This document shows positions 35,010 to 44,739 of a stretch of 64,000 nucleotides of DNA, piece after piece; position 1 is the stretch's first letter, and each line of letters starts with the position of its first letter. Source of the DNA: Nephrocerus scutellatus (lineage: Eukaryota > Arthropoda > Insecta > Diptera > Pipunculidae). The notes below the pieces were generated by a model. That model ran no database searches. It saw only the letters and a program-made list of their open reading frames with translations, and was not told the DNA's origin. Location of the stretch: positions 93,375,833 to 93,439,832 of the forward strand of contig OX352761.1 in NCBI GenBank assembly GCA_947095585.1, read 5' to 3'. The translations under genes and the position numbers were made by a program.

Positions 35010-36497
35010 ATTTGGCTCTACAACCGGTGTCCTGTCCTGACCTCCCGCAAAAAGTGTCTCCACCGGTCCCGATTTCGAGCCGATGTCATCCAGTTTGGCA
35101 TCCCTAAACTCTGGGCGTTCTGGTCTACGCCATCCTTCCAGCGTAGGCTTGTCCGGCCTCGCTGTCGTGTTCCATAAATCCTACCGAAAAGGAGTTTCCG
35201 ATCAGGATCCTCTTCGCTCATGCGAGCTAGGTGTCCTGCCCACCGGAGCCTACCGAGCTTATTTTCTTCACGATGTCGACATCGCGGTAACGCTCGTAGA
35301 TCTCATCATTATAGAGTCTCCGGAATCGTCCTTCCTCACATACGGGCCCAACAATTCTCGGTAAGACTTTTCTCTCGAACGCGGCTAAGAGGTCAGAATG
35401 CTTTTTGCTAAGCACCCAAGTCTCGGATCCATATGTAAGTACTGGTATGACCATTGTCTTATATATCAGTAGCTTGGATGTTATGGTTAAGTTCCTGGAC
35501 AAGAAGAGTCTTGACAGACTATAGTAGGCTTTGATGGCTTTAAGCAACAGTGCGCGTATTTCTGGTTCCATGCTGTTATCGGCTGCTACAGTTGACCCGA
35601 TATAGTTAAAGGATTGCACTACTTCAAATTCGCGCTCCACTATTTGAATTGAGGGATATATGTTTGATCTTATACTCGCAGACGTGGCTACTATGTACTT
35701 TGTTTTGCTCTCATTTATGTGCAGCCCCAGATTTCGTGCCGCCTGCTTTATCTGGATAAAAGCTTCCTGTACAGCTCTTCGGCTTCTAACAACGATGTCA
35801 ATATCGTCTGCGTAAGCCAGTATCTGAATGGATTTATAGAGGATTGTTCCTCTCGCCGTTACGTCAGAGCCTCGGATCACTTTCTTCAACGCCAGGTTAA
35901 AGAGGACGCAGGCCAGTCCATCCCCTTGTCGGAGCCCATTATAGATGTTGAATGGACTTGATAGTGATCCGGATATTTTTACTTGGCTTATAACATTGGT
36001 CATGGTCAACCTACATAGTCGTGTCAGTTTATTTTGGATGCCGAAGTCTCTATGGCTTTATAAAGTTCTATTCTAGCTATGTTATCATAGGCTGGTTTAA
36101 AGTCTATATAAAGATGGTGTAGTGAGTTTTGAAACACTAGACATTTTTCCATCTCCTGCCTAAGGGTGTAAATCTGACCGGTTTGATTTGCCTGGGATAA
36201 AGCCACACTGGTGTGGACCAATGATGACTTCAGCGTATGGGGCTATCCTGTCTTGAAGGATAGATGAGAAAACTTATACGCGTTACTCAACAACGTTATA
36301 CCACGATAATTGGTGCATTTTGTGATATCTCCATTCTTATGTATGGGGCACAGCATGTCTCTTCGCCAGTCTTCTGGCATAGCTTCTTCCTCCCATACTT
36401 GCACTATTATTTCATGAATTGCTTGTTATAATGTGGGGCCTACTATTTTTATCAGTTCCGCTGGGATCCCATCAGATCCCGGGCCTTATTTTTTTTT
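35010..36497 (-). mobile_element. Non-LTR retrotransposon, 5'-truncated, RT domain largely open
   Basis: On the minus strand RT starts at about 36490 (DGIPAELIKIVGPTL, then RRDMLCPIHKNGD). It continues LVFQNSLHHLYIDFKPAYDN at 36150 (the first catalytic D lies in YIDFKPAYD) and, after a frame change near 36030, runs open for 260 codons (36009-35227). That part has GLRQGDGLACVLFNLAL, AYADDIDIV (catalytic DD) and HINESKTKY. The basic tail follows at 35221-35018. The 3' end is marked by atgatgatg trinucleotides at about 35000. Endonuclease and ORF1 are absent. It lies in intron 1 of the zinc-finger locus, antisense. The clade is uncertain. Confidence 0.8.
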
Positions 36498-36555
36498 AGC
36501 CGATTTACAATGTACTTACTGCTTACTAAAAATAAGCTCTTTTATGTAGCATAAT

Positions 36556-37037
36556 TTTAGGCTGTAAGACTATTCGATTATTTGAAATTTGAAATGTAAC
36601 CGACTGTAAGTTTGAATCATTACTGGTCAAAAATGTAGTCAAACTGGTTTGTGTAGTTTATTTTTGGAAGATGACTCATTGCATATAAGTATCTTTAGTT
36701 GTAAATAAGGGAATAAGGCAACAATTTTCTGGTCTTTTGTCGATATTTCTGTCTATAAAATTGGAAGTTTGTGGAAGCTTTTGATTGAGTATAAATAGAG
36801 GCGTTAGGCTGAAGTAAGTTAGTTCTTATTTGGAATTCAACCAGTACCAGCTGAGATGCTCTTGCAGATAGTAGTGAAGAACAAGTATTGTTGTAATAAG
36901 TGTTTTGTGTACATTTAAAAGTTGCCCAGTATAAAATTGTGGACTTGTATTATTTTTACTGTCTTTTAATTAAAGTTGTCATTTGTAAATTAATAAACTT
37001 GTGTTGTGTTTTATTTGCAAAATCCTTTACGAACTCG
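36556..37037 (+). repeat. Gypsy LTR fragment (copy in unit A)
   Basis: From ggctgtaagac to gcaaaatcctttacgaactcg this is the reverse complement of most of the LTRs at 47991-48528 and 51585-52119; ggtcaaaaatgtagtcaaac, ggtttgtg and taataaacttgtgttgtgttttatttgc are shared. The last 20 bp or so of the LTR are missing. No internal gypsy sequence adjoins, so it is a truncated solo LTR. Confidence 0.8.
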
Positions 37038-37291
37038 CCAATCGCCGAACATATTCATCAACTTTATATGAATGAAACACAACAAAAAGAGTGTTCGTCT
37101 CGGTGCCCTTTAACCTATTATTGCAGACAGCCTCAAAATGAACTAAAATTTATCATCCCATTCGTTCATTCCGAAGGCATATTTTCTTTACGAATTCTTT
37201 GAACTGAAGCATTTTTATATATGTACGAGAATGATAAATAATATTTTCTTCTGTTCTTTTTTTACGCTTGTTTCATGTTGTGTTCGTGCAA

Positions 37292-37426
37292 TTCCCCAGT
37301 TGCAGTAAGGCATTCTCACGACTGGAAAATCTGAAAATCAACCCGAGATCACACTCCGGCGAACGTCCATACAGCTGCCAGTACAAAGGATGCACAAAAG
37401 CGTTCAGTAATAGTTCGGATGGGCTA
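37292..37426 (+). pseudogene. lmd: lmd-like finger 3-4 exon, truncated duplicate
   Basis: Identical to the first 135 bp of the exon at 38658-38818 ([12 protein letters not shown]..., then [15 protein letters not shown]). It stops at the duplication junction before the donor and runs into RT-derived sequence, so it cannot be spliced normally. Confidence 0.8.
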
Positions 37427-37921
37427 TAAAGTTCTATTCTAGCTATGTTATCATAGGCTGGTTTAAAGTCTATATAAAGATGGTGTAGTGAGTTTTGAAA
37501 CACTAGACATTTTTCCATCTCCTGCCTAAGGGTGTAAATCTGACCGGTTTGATTTGCCTGGGATAAAGCCACACTGGTGTGGACCAATGATGACTTCAGC
37601 GTATGGGGCTATCCTGTCTTGAAGGATAGATGAGAAAACTTATACGCGTTACTCAACAACGTTATACCACGATAATTGGTGCATTTTGTGATATCTCCAT
37701 TCTTATGTATGGGGCACAGCATGTCTCTTCGCCAGTCTTCTGGCATAGCTTCTTCCTCCCATACTTGCACTATTATTTCATGAATTGCTTGTTATAATGT
37801 GGGGCCTACTATTTTTATCAGTTCCGCTGGGATCCCATCAGATCCCGGGCCTTATTTTTTTTTAGCCGATTTACAATGTACTTACTGCTTACTAAAAATA
37901 AGCTCTTTTATGTAGCATAAT

Positions 37922-38403
37922 TTTAGGCTGTAAGACTATTCGATTATTTGAAATTTGAAATGTAACCGACTGTAAGTTTGAATCATTACTGGTCAAAAAT
38001 GTAGTCAAACCGGTTTGTGTAGTTTATTTTTGGAAGATGACTCATTGCATATAAGTATCTTTAGTTGTAAATAAGGGAATAAGGCAACAATTTTCTGGTC
38101 TTTTGTCGATATTTCTGTCTATAAGATTGGAAGTTTGTGGAAGCTTTTGATTGAGTATAAATAGAGGCGTTAGGCTGAAGTAAGTTAGTTCTTATTTGGA
38201 ATTCAACCAGTACCAGCTGAGATGCTCTTGCAGATAGTAGTGAAGAACAAGTATTGTTGTAATAAGTGTTTTGTGTACATTTAAAAGTTGCCCAGTATAA
38301 AATTGTGGACTTGTATTATTTTTACTGTCTTTTAATTAAAGTTGTCATTTGTAAATTAATAAACTTGTGTTGTGTTTTATTTGCAAAATCCTTTACGAAC
38401 TCG
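37922..38403 (+). repeat. Gypsy LTR fragment (copy in unit B)
   Basis: Exact counterpart of 36556-37037, displaced by 1366 bp. 37427-37863 of the same unit is the duplicated 5' RT remnant on the minus strand. Confidence 0.8.
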
Positions 38404-38657
38404 CCAATCGCCGAACATATTCATCAACTTTATATGAATGAAACACAACAAAAAGAGTGTTCGTCTCGGTGCCCTTTAACCTATTATTGCAGACAGCCTC
38501 AAAATGAACTAAAATTTATCATCCCATTCGTTCATTCCGAAGGCATATTTTCTTTACGAATTCTTTGAACTGAAGCATTTTTATATATGTACGAGAATGA
38601 TAAATAATATTTTCTTCTGTTCTTTTTTTACGCTTGTTTCATGTTGTGTTCGTGCAA

Positions 38658-38818
38658 TTCCCCAGTTGCAGTAAGGCATTCTCACGACTGGAAAATCTGA
38701 AAATCAACCCGAGATCACACTCCGGCGAACGTCCATACAGCTGCCAGTACAAAGGATGCACAAAAGCGTTCAGTAATAGTTCGGATGGGCTAAACATCAA
38801 AGGACGCACTATGATACG
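38658..38818 (+). pseudogene. lmd: lmd-like finger 3-4 exon
   Basis: Begins after gtgcaa where gtgcag is expected. Using the next AG (ccccag) would put a TAA three codons in. Finger 3 has Asn where its first zinc-binding His should be (NLKI-N-x-x-x-H). A missing base in tcggatgggct shifts the frame inside finger 4; with it restored, the text continues in the family pattern to the donor gtaagt at 38819. Confidence 0.75.
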
Positions 38819-39189
38819 GTAAGTTGGAATCTTTTAACGAAATACGCTTTGGCTGATTCCACCTCTTCCATGGCACTCTTTCTTAAAGTGCTGTCTAATT
38901 CCTAGCTAAATACAAATGAAAAAAGATGAAATCATAAGTAGGCCTAAATTATTAGGCTACGCGAGAGTTCCTCGTTAAAATGCTCTGCCAATTTTAAAGA
39001 AGTGCGTATGGTGCTAAATGTGCATGAAGTACTAAGTGCATTTGTGCCATCCATGTCCATCTGTCCGCCCAAGTCGAGTGCGTAGGCAGATGTGATTTGT
39101 CTTAGAATACAATAAAAAATTAGAATAAACAGACAAGGAAGAAGTGCAGTCAAAGCAAATGTCCCTATCTAAATGGGAGCGAGTTCTAC

Positions 39190-39318
39190 GACTATATACA
39201 ACCAGTTAGTCAGTGAAAAATTGTGATATTTCAGCTACAAGTTCGCTCCAGTAAATAAGTCAAGATGTTGCGTGAAATAATATCCGAAATACGGTCAGCA
39301 CAGTCGTACAGTCGCACT
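39190..39318 (+). other. Possible TATA promoter plus small first exon (speculative)
   Basis: ctatatacaacc (about 39192-39203) is followed closely by agtcagtga, an initiator-like string. About 50 bp later comes ATGTTGCG at 39265, opening 18 codons (MLREIISEIRSAQSYSRT) that run straight into gtaagt. No downstream exon was found. It would lie inside the second intron of the zinc-finger locus. It may be chance. Confidence 0.25.
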
Positions 39319-39359
39319 CGTAAGTGTTTTGTCGCTTGGCACTCAAAGAGAGATACACA

Positions 39360-39965
39360 ATTTTTCAAAACTTTTATTTAACTTGACTCCCTGTTTGTCT
39401 GTATTTCCAACTACTTTGAGGTCGTTTTTTACCACCTTTCATACGACCTAGAGAGCTTCTAAGTCCCAAATAGCATTTTTTTATTCCTCGTGTGACGCGT
39501 GTGACGCGAGTGATGAGTGGACATTTTTTTTTGGCTTTTTGAGGTCCTTTTAAACCTTTTAAACATGAAACATGACCTAGAGAGCTAAAATTTTGTGAGT
39601 TTCTCAGTCCCATTTTTTATATTCCGCGCGTGACGTGTGCCGCGTTTTGCATGTGGCGCGTGCGATCGGTTAAAGTGTGTGTCCTTTATACCCACATTTC
39701 GCACCTTTCCAACTAGAGTTCTGAAATTTTGTTAACACCTCAATGGCAAGGGGGTCCCGCATGTGGAAAAAAGAAAATACTTTGAAATTACCTAAAAACA
39801 GATAATTTGGCGATTATTGCCGAATAAAACAATGTAAAAATAAAAGGACTGTGTGGAGTATGGGGTGAGGTGTGTGGCGTGTGGCGTATGTCGATCTATA
39901 CATAAAAGTTCGTACCAGAAAAACGAAGTTTTTTTTACATTTACTTGTTAAGAACAAAATACGCG
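39360..39965. repeat. GTGTGGCG/GTGACGCG-rich dispersed repeat
   Basis: Short imperfect repeats of gtgacgcgtgtgacgcg and gtgtggcgtgtggcg occur. A longer direct repeat around acctagagagct...agtccca appears at about 39446 and 39576. It is related to 1440-1810. 39966-40588 is AT-rich intron without features. Confidence 0.45.
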
Positions 39966-40603
39966 CGAATGTGTCAAATTCTCGTTTCTAAAACCATGAA
40001 TAGCGTTCTTTTTCCACTCTTTTAGATTACATTTATAAGTTAAGATACGTATTTGACAAACTATCGAATATAACTGTCAGCTTTTATCCACATCACTCAA
40101 AAATAAACAGTTTGACAGTCAAAACTGATAGCAGGTATTTTTACTATTTGCTATATTGCTTTCAACAAAATGAGTTAGGTATTTTTTGTGGTTAACGGCT
40201 GATCAAAGCAACAACAGAAACTAACCAAATCAATTGGTCAATTTTTTGTTTCATGTGTTTGCCAACTTATCCATATATAAGTTTTAAAAGTAGACTCTGA
40301 TGGTGGGAACTATAACTAAAAATTTAGTTTAATATTTCTTAACCAAAAATTTTTTTTTGGTTAACGCTAAACCTTTTCTAGTCTATCCAATGTGTTTGTT
40401 GTTGTAATTTTTATTTTTATACATAAATATTTAAGACTCAGTATATATTTTTTATTCAATGTTGAAATTCTTAATGGTAATTGGCTTTGTTTTTGTTTTT
40501 GTATGGAATGAGTAGTGTAATTAACACATCAGTTTTACCTAGGTGCTCTAAAGACAATAAAATAAACTAATTGCATTTTACACTTACGTCTTATTAACTA
40601 ATG

Positions 40604-40888
40604 GTGAGCGCCGTGGCTCAGTGGATAAGAGCATGGCTTCTGAGCAGAAGGTTCGTGGTTCGAACCCCAGTGAAACCAAAACTATTTTTCACGGTGTCCA
40701 AACTCTCACGAAAGTCTGAAAAACCTCCGAGAGTAATAGCTTCTCAATTCGCCGTTCGGATCCCCGGCATTAAATTATAGGTCCCCCAAATTTGTGTGCA
40801 AAAATATTTATGCTCAACACAAATGGTTGCGAGAAGCTAGGCCTTGGACCGCAGTGATCTGTCGCGCCAAATATTATTATTATTATTA
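40604..40888 (+). mobile_element. tRNA-derived SINE with 15-bp target duplications
   Basis: Box A tggctcagtgg at 40614-40624 and box B ggttcgaaccc at 40657-40667 form a tRNA-like head. The body matches the copies at 4717-5004 and 47083-47285, and the tail is (ATT)n at 40872-40888. Flanks tcttattaactaatg (40589-40603) and tcttgttaactaatg (40889-40903) are a 15-bp duplication with one mismatch. Insertion is in the zinc-finger locus intron, sense strand, 31 bp before the acceptor. Confidence 0.9.
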
Positions 40889-40934
40889 TCTTGTTAACTA
40901 ATGACTGTATATTTTTCCATTTTTTTATTTACAG

Positions 40935-42040
40935 AAGCCGTATGCCTGTCAAATTTTTGGATGTACCAAACGTTACACAGATCCTTCGAGCCTGCGAAAA
41001 CATGCCAAAATCCATTCAATCCGTTATGGTAACATAAATGGCCGCAGTAAATCGTCCAGTGCTTCCCTACATAATAATTCATCATCGAGCAGCAGCAACC
41101 ACAAATGCAAAGGTTCGCCGACATTCCGTGTCATCGGCTACTGTCGCAAAGAGCGCAGTGATGAAAACTCCAACCATTAACCGACTAACAATCTCATCAA
41201 GCATTCAATTCGAACAGACCACGGTCACATCACACAACAACATGGCTAATCAGCATAAAGGCAACCAACAGAATGAACCAAGTAGGGCTCAGAGTAACAA
41301 CAAAAGTACACCTAATGCTGGCGCTGATGAGTACACCGTGGAGACCGCATGCAACAACTTTTCGCCGATTAACGAAAACCTAGTCACCACGAATACGCTT
41401 TGCGTCCCATTAAAATGTTTAGCGATGACATAGAAACAGAGGCAGACAAAAGCCAAAATTGTACACCATCATCATCACCACAATTGTTGCCACAACCAAC
41501 AGACAGCTATACAAGATGAATGAAAATACCAACGCTCCTATGGCGAATAACAATTCAATGAACTTGAACGAGATGTCTAACTGTATTGTTAAAATCGAAA
41601 GCAATCAGAGTAAAAATTCAATTGATGACGTACCGTTCGCGGATGATGTCAGCTGTCATAATATTAGCAATCAGAGCGACAGTGATATTTCAAATTTTGG
41701 AGTTATATTTCGTCCACAGTCAGCTACAGCGGAAGCGGATGCCACTAATCTGCCGATTACCAATTATGTCGGCAGAAACAATCAGTTCGATGAGCCTAAG
41801 CAGTTGCTGTTTCAGTCACCAGTAAGTACTCCGACGAAACGACAGTCCCGCTCTACAGGAGGCAATGTAACGGCCAATACCCAGTTGGAGGACGTTGCTG
41901 GAACCGGTGAATATGTCTCCTTTGAATACGTTAAAAAGCTGCTGTATGAAACGTTCGATTATATCGTCGAAAGCCCCAGAGAAATGGCAGAGGATTTGGA
42001 GAACACTTTCGACATGGACTACTCCAACAACTCCATTTAA
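40935..42040 (+). pseudogene. lmd: lmd-like last exon: finger 5 and C-terminal region
   Basis: It opens in phase with [20 protein letters not shown] and RKHAKIH (finger 5, ligands present). A serine/asparagine-rich stretch ends in TAA at 41179. Coding-like text then continues in other frames: 41240-41430 (QSNNKSTPNAGADEYTVET), and 41513-42040, which is open for 176 codons (MNENTNAPMANNN..., then EYVSFEYVKKLLYETFDYIV and ending DMDYSNNSI). At least two frame changes are needed. aataaaaa at 42211 could be the old polyadenylation signal. Confidence 0.7.
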
Positions 42041-42234
42041 ATTGTAAATTTTGGACAAAGCTGAAAAGGAGCTTCCGTTTAATAAGTGTGCAAGGTTCCA
42101 ACAAAACTAAATGCATTGTAAGTGAAATTCTGTGGAATTAATGTTAAAAACATGTGAAATTTCAAACCTACTTGTACCTAACCCTATGTATTCCAAGTCT
42201 TCCTAAATAAGAATAAAAAAACAAAAAAAATTTT

Positions 42235-43190
42235 CGTCGAAATTCTCTAATCGCAGGAATTGATATGGGAGCCCCTCAATCCTGGGTTATTTTTTAATTC
42301 TCTATATTAACTTCGCGTGCACGTGGCTGGATGGCTGGCTGGTCAGATTTTTTGATCAATTTTTAACCCACTTCCCATAGTCCGATTTTATTGAAATTTT
42401 GCACACGTGTACACTTTTTGTATTTTTTTTTTGAGAGATCGGGCCCCTGGGTCGGGGGGGCACCCATACAAATTTTATGAAAAAAGTTCCCGATTTTCTT
42501 CAAATTTTATATGCATATGTAAATCCGATGGACAAAACTTTTTGTACAATTTTTAAAGCGATCGGGCCCCGCGGTCGGGGGGCTCCCAAACAATTTTTTT
42601 TTAATTATCAATTTTTAACGCACTTCCTAAAGCCCGATTTTCCTGAAATTTTGTACACATGTGTATTTCCGGTGACGATACTTTCTTTTAAAATTTGGAA
42701 GCGATCGGGCCCCGGATTCGTGGGGCTCCCATACAAATTTAAAATAAAAATTACCCGATTTTTTCAAATTTTACACACATGTGTATACCCAATAAACAAT
42801 ACTTTTTCTAATATTTGGTAGTGATCGCACCCTTATACATTTTTTTAAATATCATAAAGTGGCATCAGATACCTTCGTGCTTTAATGACTGTGTGCGGTG
42901 TGTGCTGCGCAGTCGGCTGCGCTGCTCGGTTTTGGTGGTGGAGAGAGAGAGAAAGAGAAATCTTAGCTCACGCACAAATGAACCCAGCAAATGAAACGAG
43001 ACATAAATGTGTTATGCTTAATTCAACTTACTTACTTATTTACTGAATTGTATTTTTATTGATGTCGTTTTTTGCTGTCGATATCAACTTACAGATAGAA
43101 CAACAAGTTTTCACAATATTCTGTCATTTCGTCGTTTTCATAAATTAGTTCAGAGCAGTCAAAGAGTTCTCAAGAAAAATATAATACATA
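42235..43190 (-). repeat. Family P, left arm of an inverted pair
   Basis: After a short plus-oriented start (aaattctctaatcgcagg) it runs in minus orientation: aattctctatattaacttcgcg (about 42297), four tandem units with acacatgtgta cores, ttaatgactgtgtgcggtg, a GA tract (about 42941-42960), and the conserved block down to gagcagtcaaagagttctcaag. Open frames of 114 codons here are shared with other copies only because the repeat is conserved. Confidence 0.7.
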
Positions 43191-43439
43191 CATATTACTA
43201 AAGGATGAAATGGAATGTTCATAATTGATTCAACTTTTATACTATTACGCACAATCATGGTAACTTTGTGAAATGGCATTAATAATGATTGTGTAAGTTG
43301 GAGTAATTATATGTTTTCGTTCATTATTAGAAATAATGACATTATTAATAACCGTGTAAGTGCCGAGTTAAAAATGTGGCGACGCAAACTCGTAGTGCTT
43401 CCATGAACAGGCAGAATAGATTTTGCAATCAAAATCCAC
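43191..43439. other. Spacer between inverted family P copies
   Basis: AT-rich, with aatgacattattaataaccgtgtaag and aataatgattgtgtaagttg as partial internal repeats. No feature named. Confidence 0.35.
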
Positions 43440-44050
43440 CACCCAAAACCAAGCAGCGCAGCACACACCGCACACAGTCATTAAAGTACGACGGTATCTG
43501 ATGCCACTATATGATATTTAAAAAAAATGTATAAGGGCCTTGCGGCCGAACCCGGGGCCCGATCACTATCACTAGAAAAAGTATTATTTATTGGGTATAC
43601 ACATGTGTGTAAAATTTGAAAAAAATCGGGTAATTTTATTTTAAATTTGTATGGGAGCCCCACGAATCCGGGGCCCGATCGCTTCCAAATTTTAAAAGAA
43701 AGTATCGTCACCGGAAATACACATGTGTACAAAATTTCAGGAAAATCGGGCTTTAGGAAGTGCGTTAAAAATTGATAGTTAAAAAAAAAATTGTATGGGA
43801 GCCCCGACTGGGGCTCGATCGCTTCAAAAAATTTACAAAAAGTTTTGTCCATCGGAAATACACATGCGTATAAAATGTTAAGAAAATCGGGTACATTTTT
43901 TAAAATATCAGTATGGGAGCCCGCCGACCCCGAGGTCCGAGGGGCCCCGAATAGAAAGTATTGTCACCGGAAATATACATGTGTGCAAAATTGCAATAAA
44001 ATCGGGCTATGGGAAGTGGGTTAAAAATTGATCAGAAAATAGAGTATTTA
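43440..44050 (+). repeat. Family P, right arm of an inverted pair
   Basis: Starts gcagcgcagcacacaccgcacacag, then aatgtataagggccttgcggcc, four tandem units, and ends aattgatcagaaaatagagtattt. It is the near reverse complement of 42297-42920, so the two arms could form a long hairpin of about 600 bp. Confidence 0.7.
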
Positions 44051-44692
44051 AAAAAAGAATCACCAAAGCCATTTAAGTACTAATTTCTAAAAAATTGTTT
44101 GTAGTTAATTCTAGATAATATATATTATATTTCAAATGTGTACAAAACATTAAGTTATGTTTTTAGCTTTAAACATTTTTAGATTGTTCTAAATATTGTT
44201 TTTTAAGTTAAATTTGGCTTACTTTTGTAGATTACTAATATAATTCAAAATTGTTTATTGAAAATACAAGTTAATAAAAAATATAAATTATTTTTAGTTT
44301 GTATTTATTCATAACTCATCACTATAGCGCTCAACAGTTAAGACGCCTCGCGCAATGAGAGCACTTCGTGCTTTTTTGACAATTTATGAAAACATGAGAT
44401 TATAATTAATCTTACCAAAATGTCCGAACACTTCCAAAAAATAGTGATTCTTGTTTTCTTCAAATACAAAACAGGTCTGCAAAATATTAGGACGCTAATA
44501 TTCAAAAAATCTGGAAAATACATGAAATCATGAAATGAACCAGGAGTCTGGTCACTTCTAAAATATGACAGAATCCTTCTCAATATGATATGCATAGTTT
44601 AAGCAGGATTGCTTGAAGGATTTGGAAGCCTAAAACTAACTAACTAACTAACGTACGTACATAAACACAGAGTATCACTTTTATATTTATAG
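44051..44692 (-). repeat. AT-rich stretch with a Helitron-like 5' terminus
   Basis: On the minus strand tctataaatataaaagtgatac at about 44692 downward resembles a Helitron start, preceded by A. It is followed by a gttagttagttagttagt tetranucleotide run (44636-44652). The opposite CTRR end was not pinned down. The 85-codon minus open frame at 44338-44595 has no known pattern. Confidence 0.3.
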
Positions 44693-44739
44693 ATGTGTAG
44701 ATAAATAGGTGGTGTTGAAGAGCTGGCAGTATTTCTTTT

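Larger units (their letters stand above)
36061..38792. repeat. 1366-bp near-perfect tandem duplication
   Basis: Unit A 36061-37426 and unit B 37427-38792 differ at very few positions that I can find (for example aaactgg/aaaccgg and ataaaatt/ataagatt). Each unit holds the 5' part of the RT remnant, a gypsy LTR fragment and a zinc-finger exon. The junction is gatgggcta|taaag. The left flank ends cttta|taaag and the right flank continues gatgggcta|aacatc. Confidence 0.95.
30850..42040 (+). pseudogene. lmd: GLIS-family C2H2 zinc-finger gene (lame duck-like), apparently degenerate
   Basis: Exons: 30850-32613, 38658-38818 (earlier duplicate 37292-37426) and 40935-42040. The five-finger GLIS pattern is recognisable: [62 protein letters not shown] and [19 protein letters not shown]. 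Family members are nuclear DNA-binding regulators; fly lame duck acts in myoblast differentiation. Damage seen: in-frame TAG at 32458, deletions of about 10 and 5 bp shifting the frame within finger 2, a zinc-ligand His replaced by Asn in finger 3, a 1-bp loss in finger 4, an acceptor read as gtgcaa instead of gtgcag before 38658, and several frame changes in exons 1 and 3. Donors at 32614 and 38819 (gtaagt) and the acceptor at 40931-40934 are intact, so it is not a processed copy. It could also be an error-rich assembly of a real gene. Lame duck rather than sugarbabe is my judgement from the finger sequence. Confidence 0.7.

Noticed and set aside
36900..38568. Two identical 100-codon open frames, apparently a duplicated gene
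   Set aside because: They lie in the gypsy LTR fragment and flank of the tandem duplication. Identity reflects the recent DNA duplication, not a protein.
40604..40676. A possible functional tRNA gene (good box A and box B)
   Set aside because: No proper acceptor or anticodon stem can be drawn, the sequence continues into a conserved non-tRNA body with an ATT tail, and it has a target duplication. It is a SINE head.
42477..43852. Open frames of 114 and 123 codons with nearly the same protein on opposite strands
   Set aside because: They are two orientations of family P tandem units. Similar frames appear in every copy and follow the DNA repeat, with no codon-level conservation.
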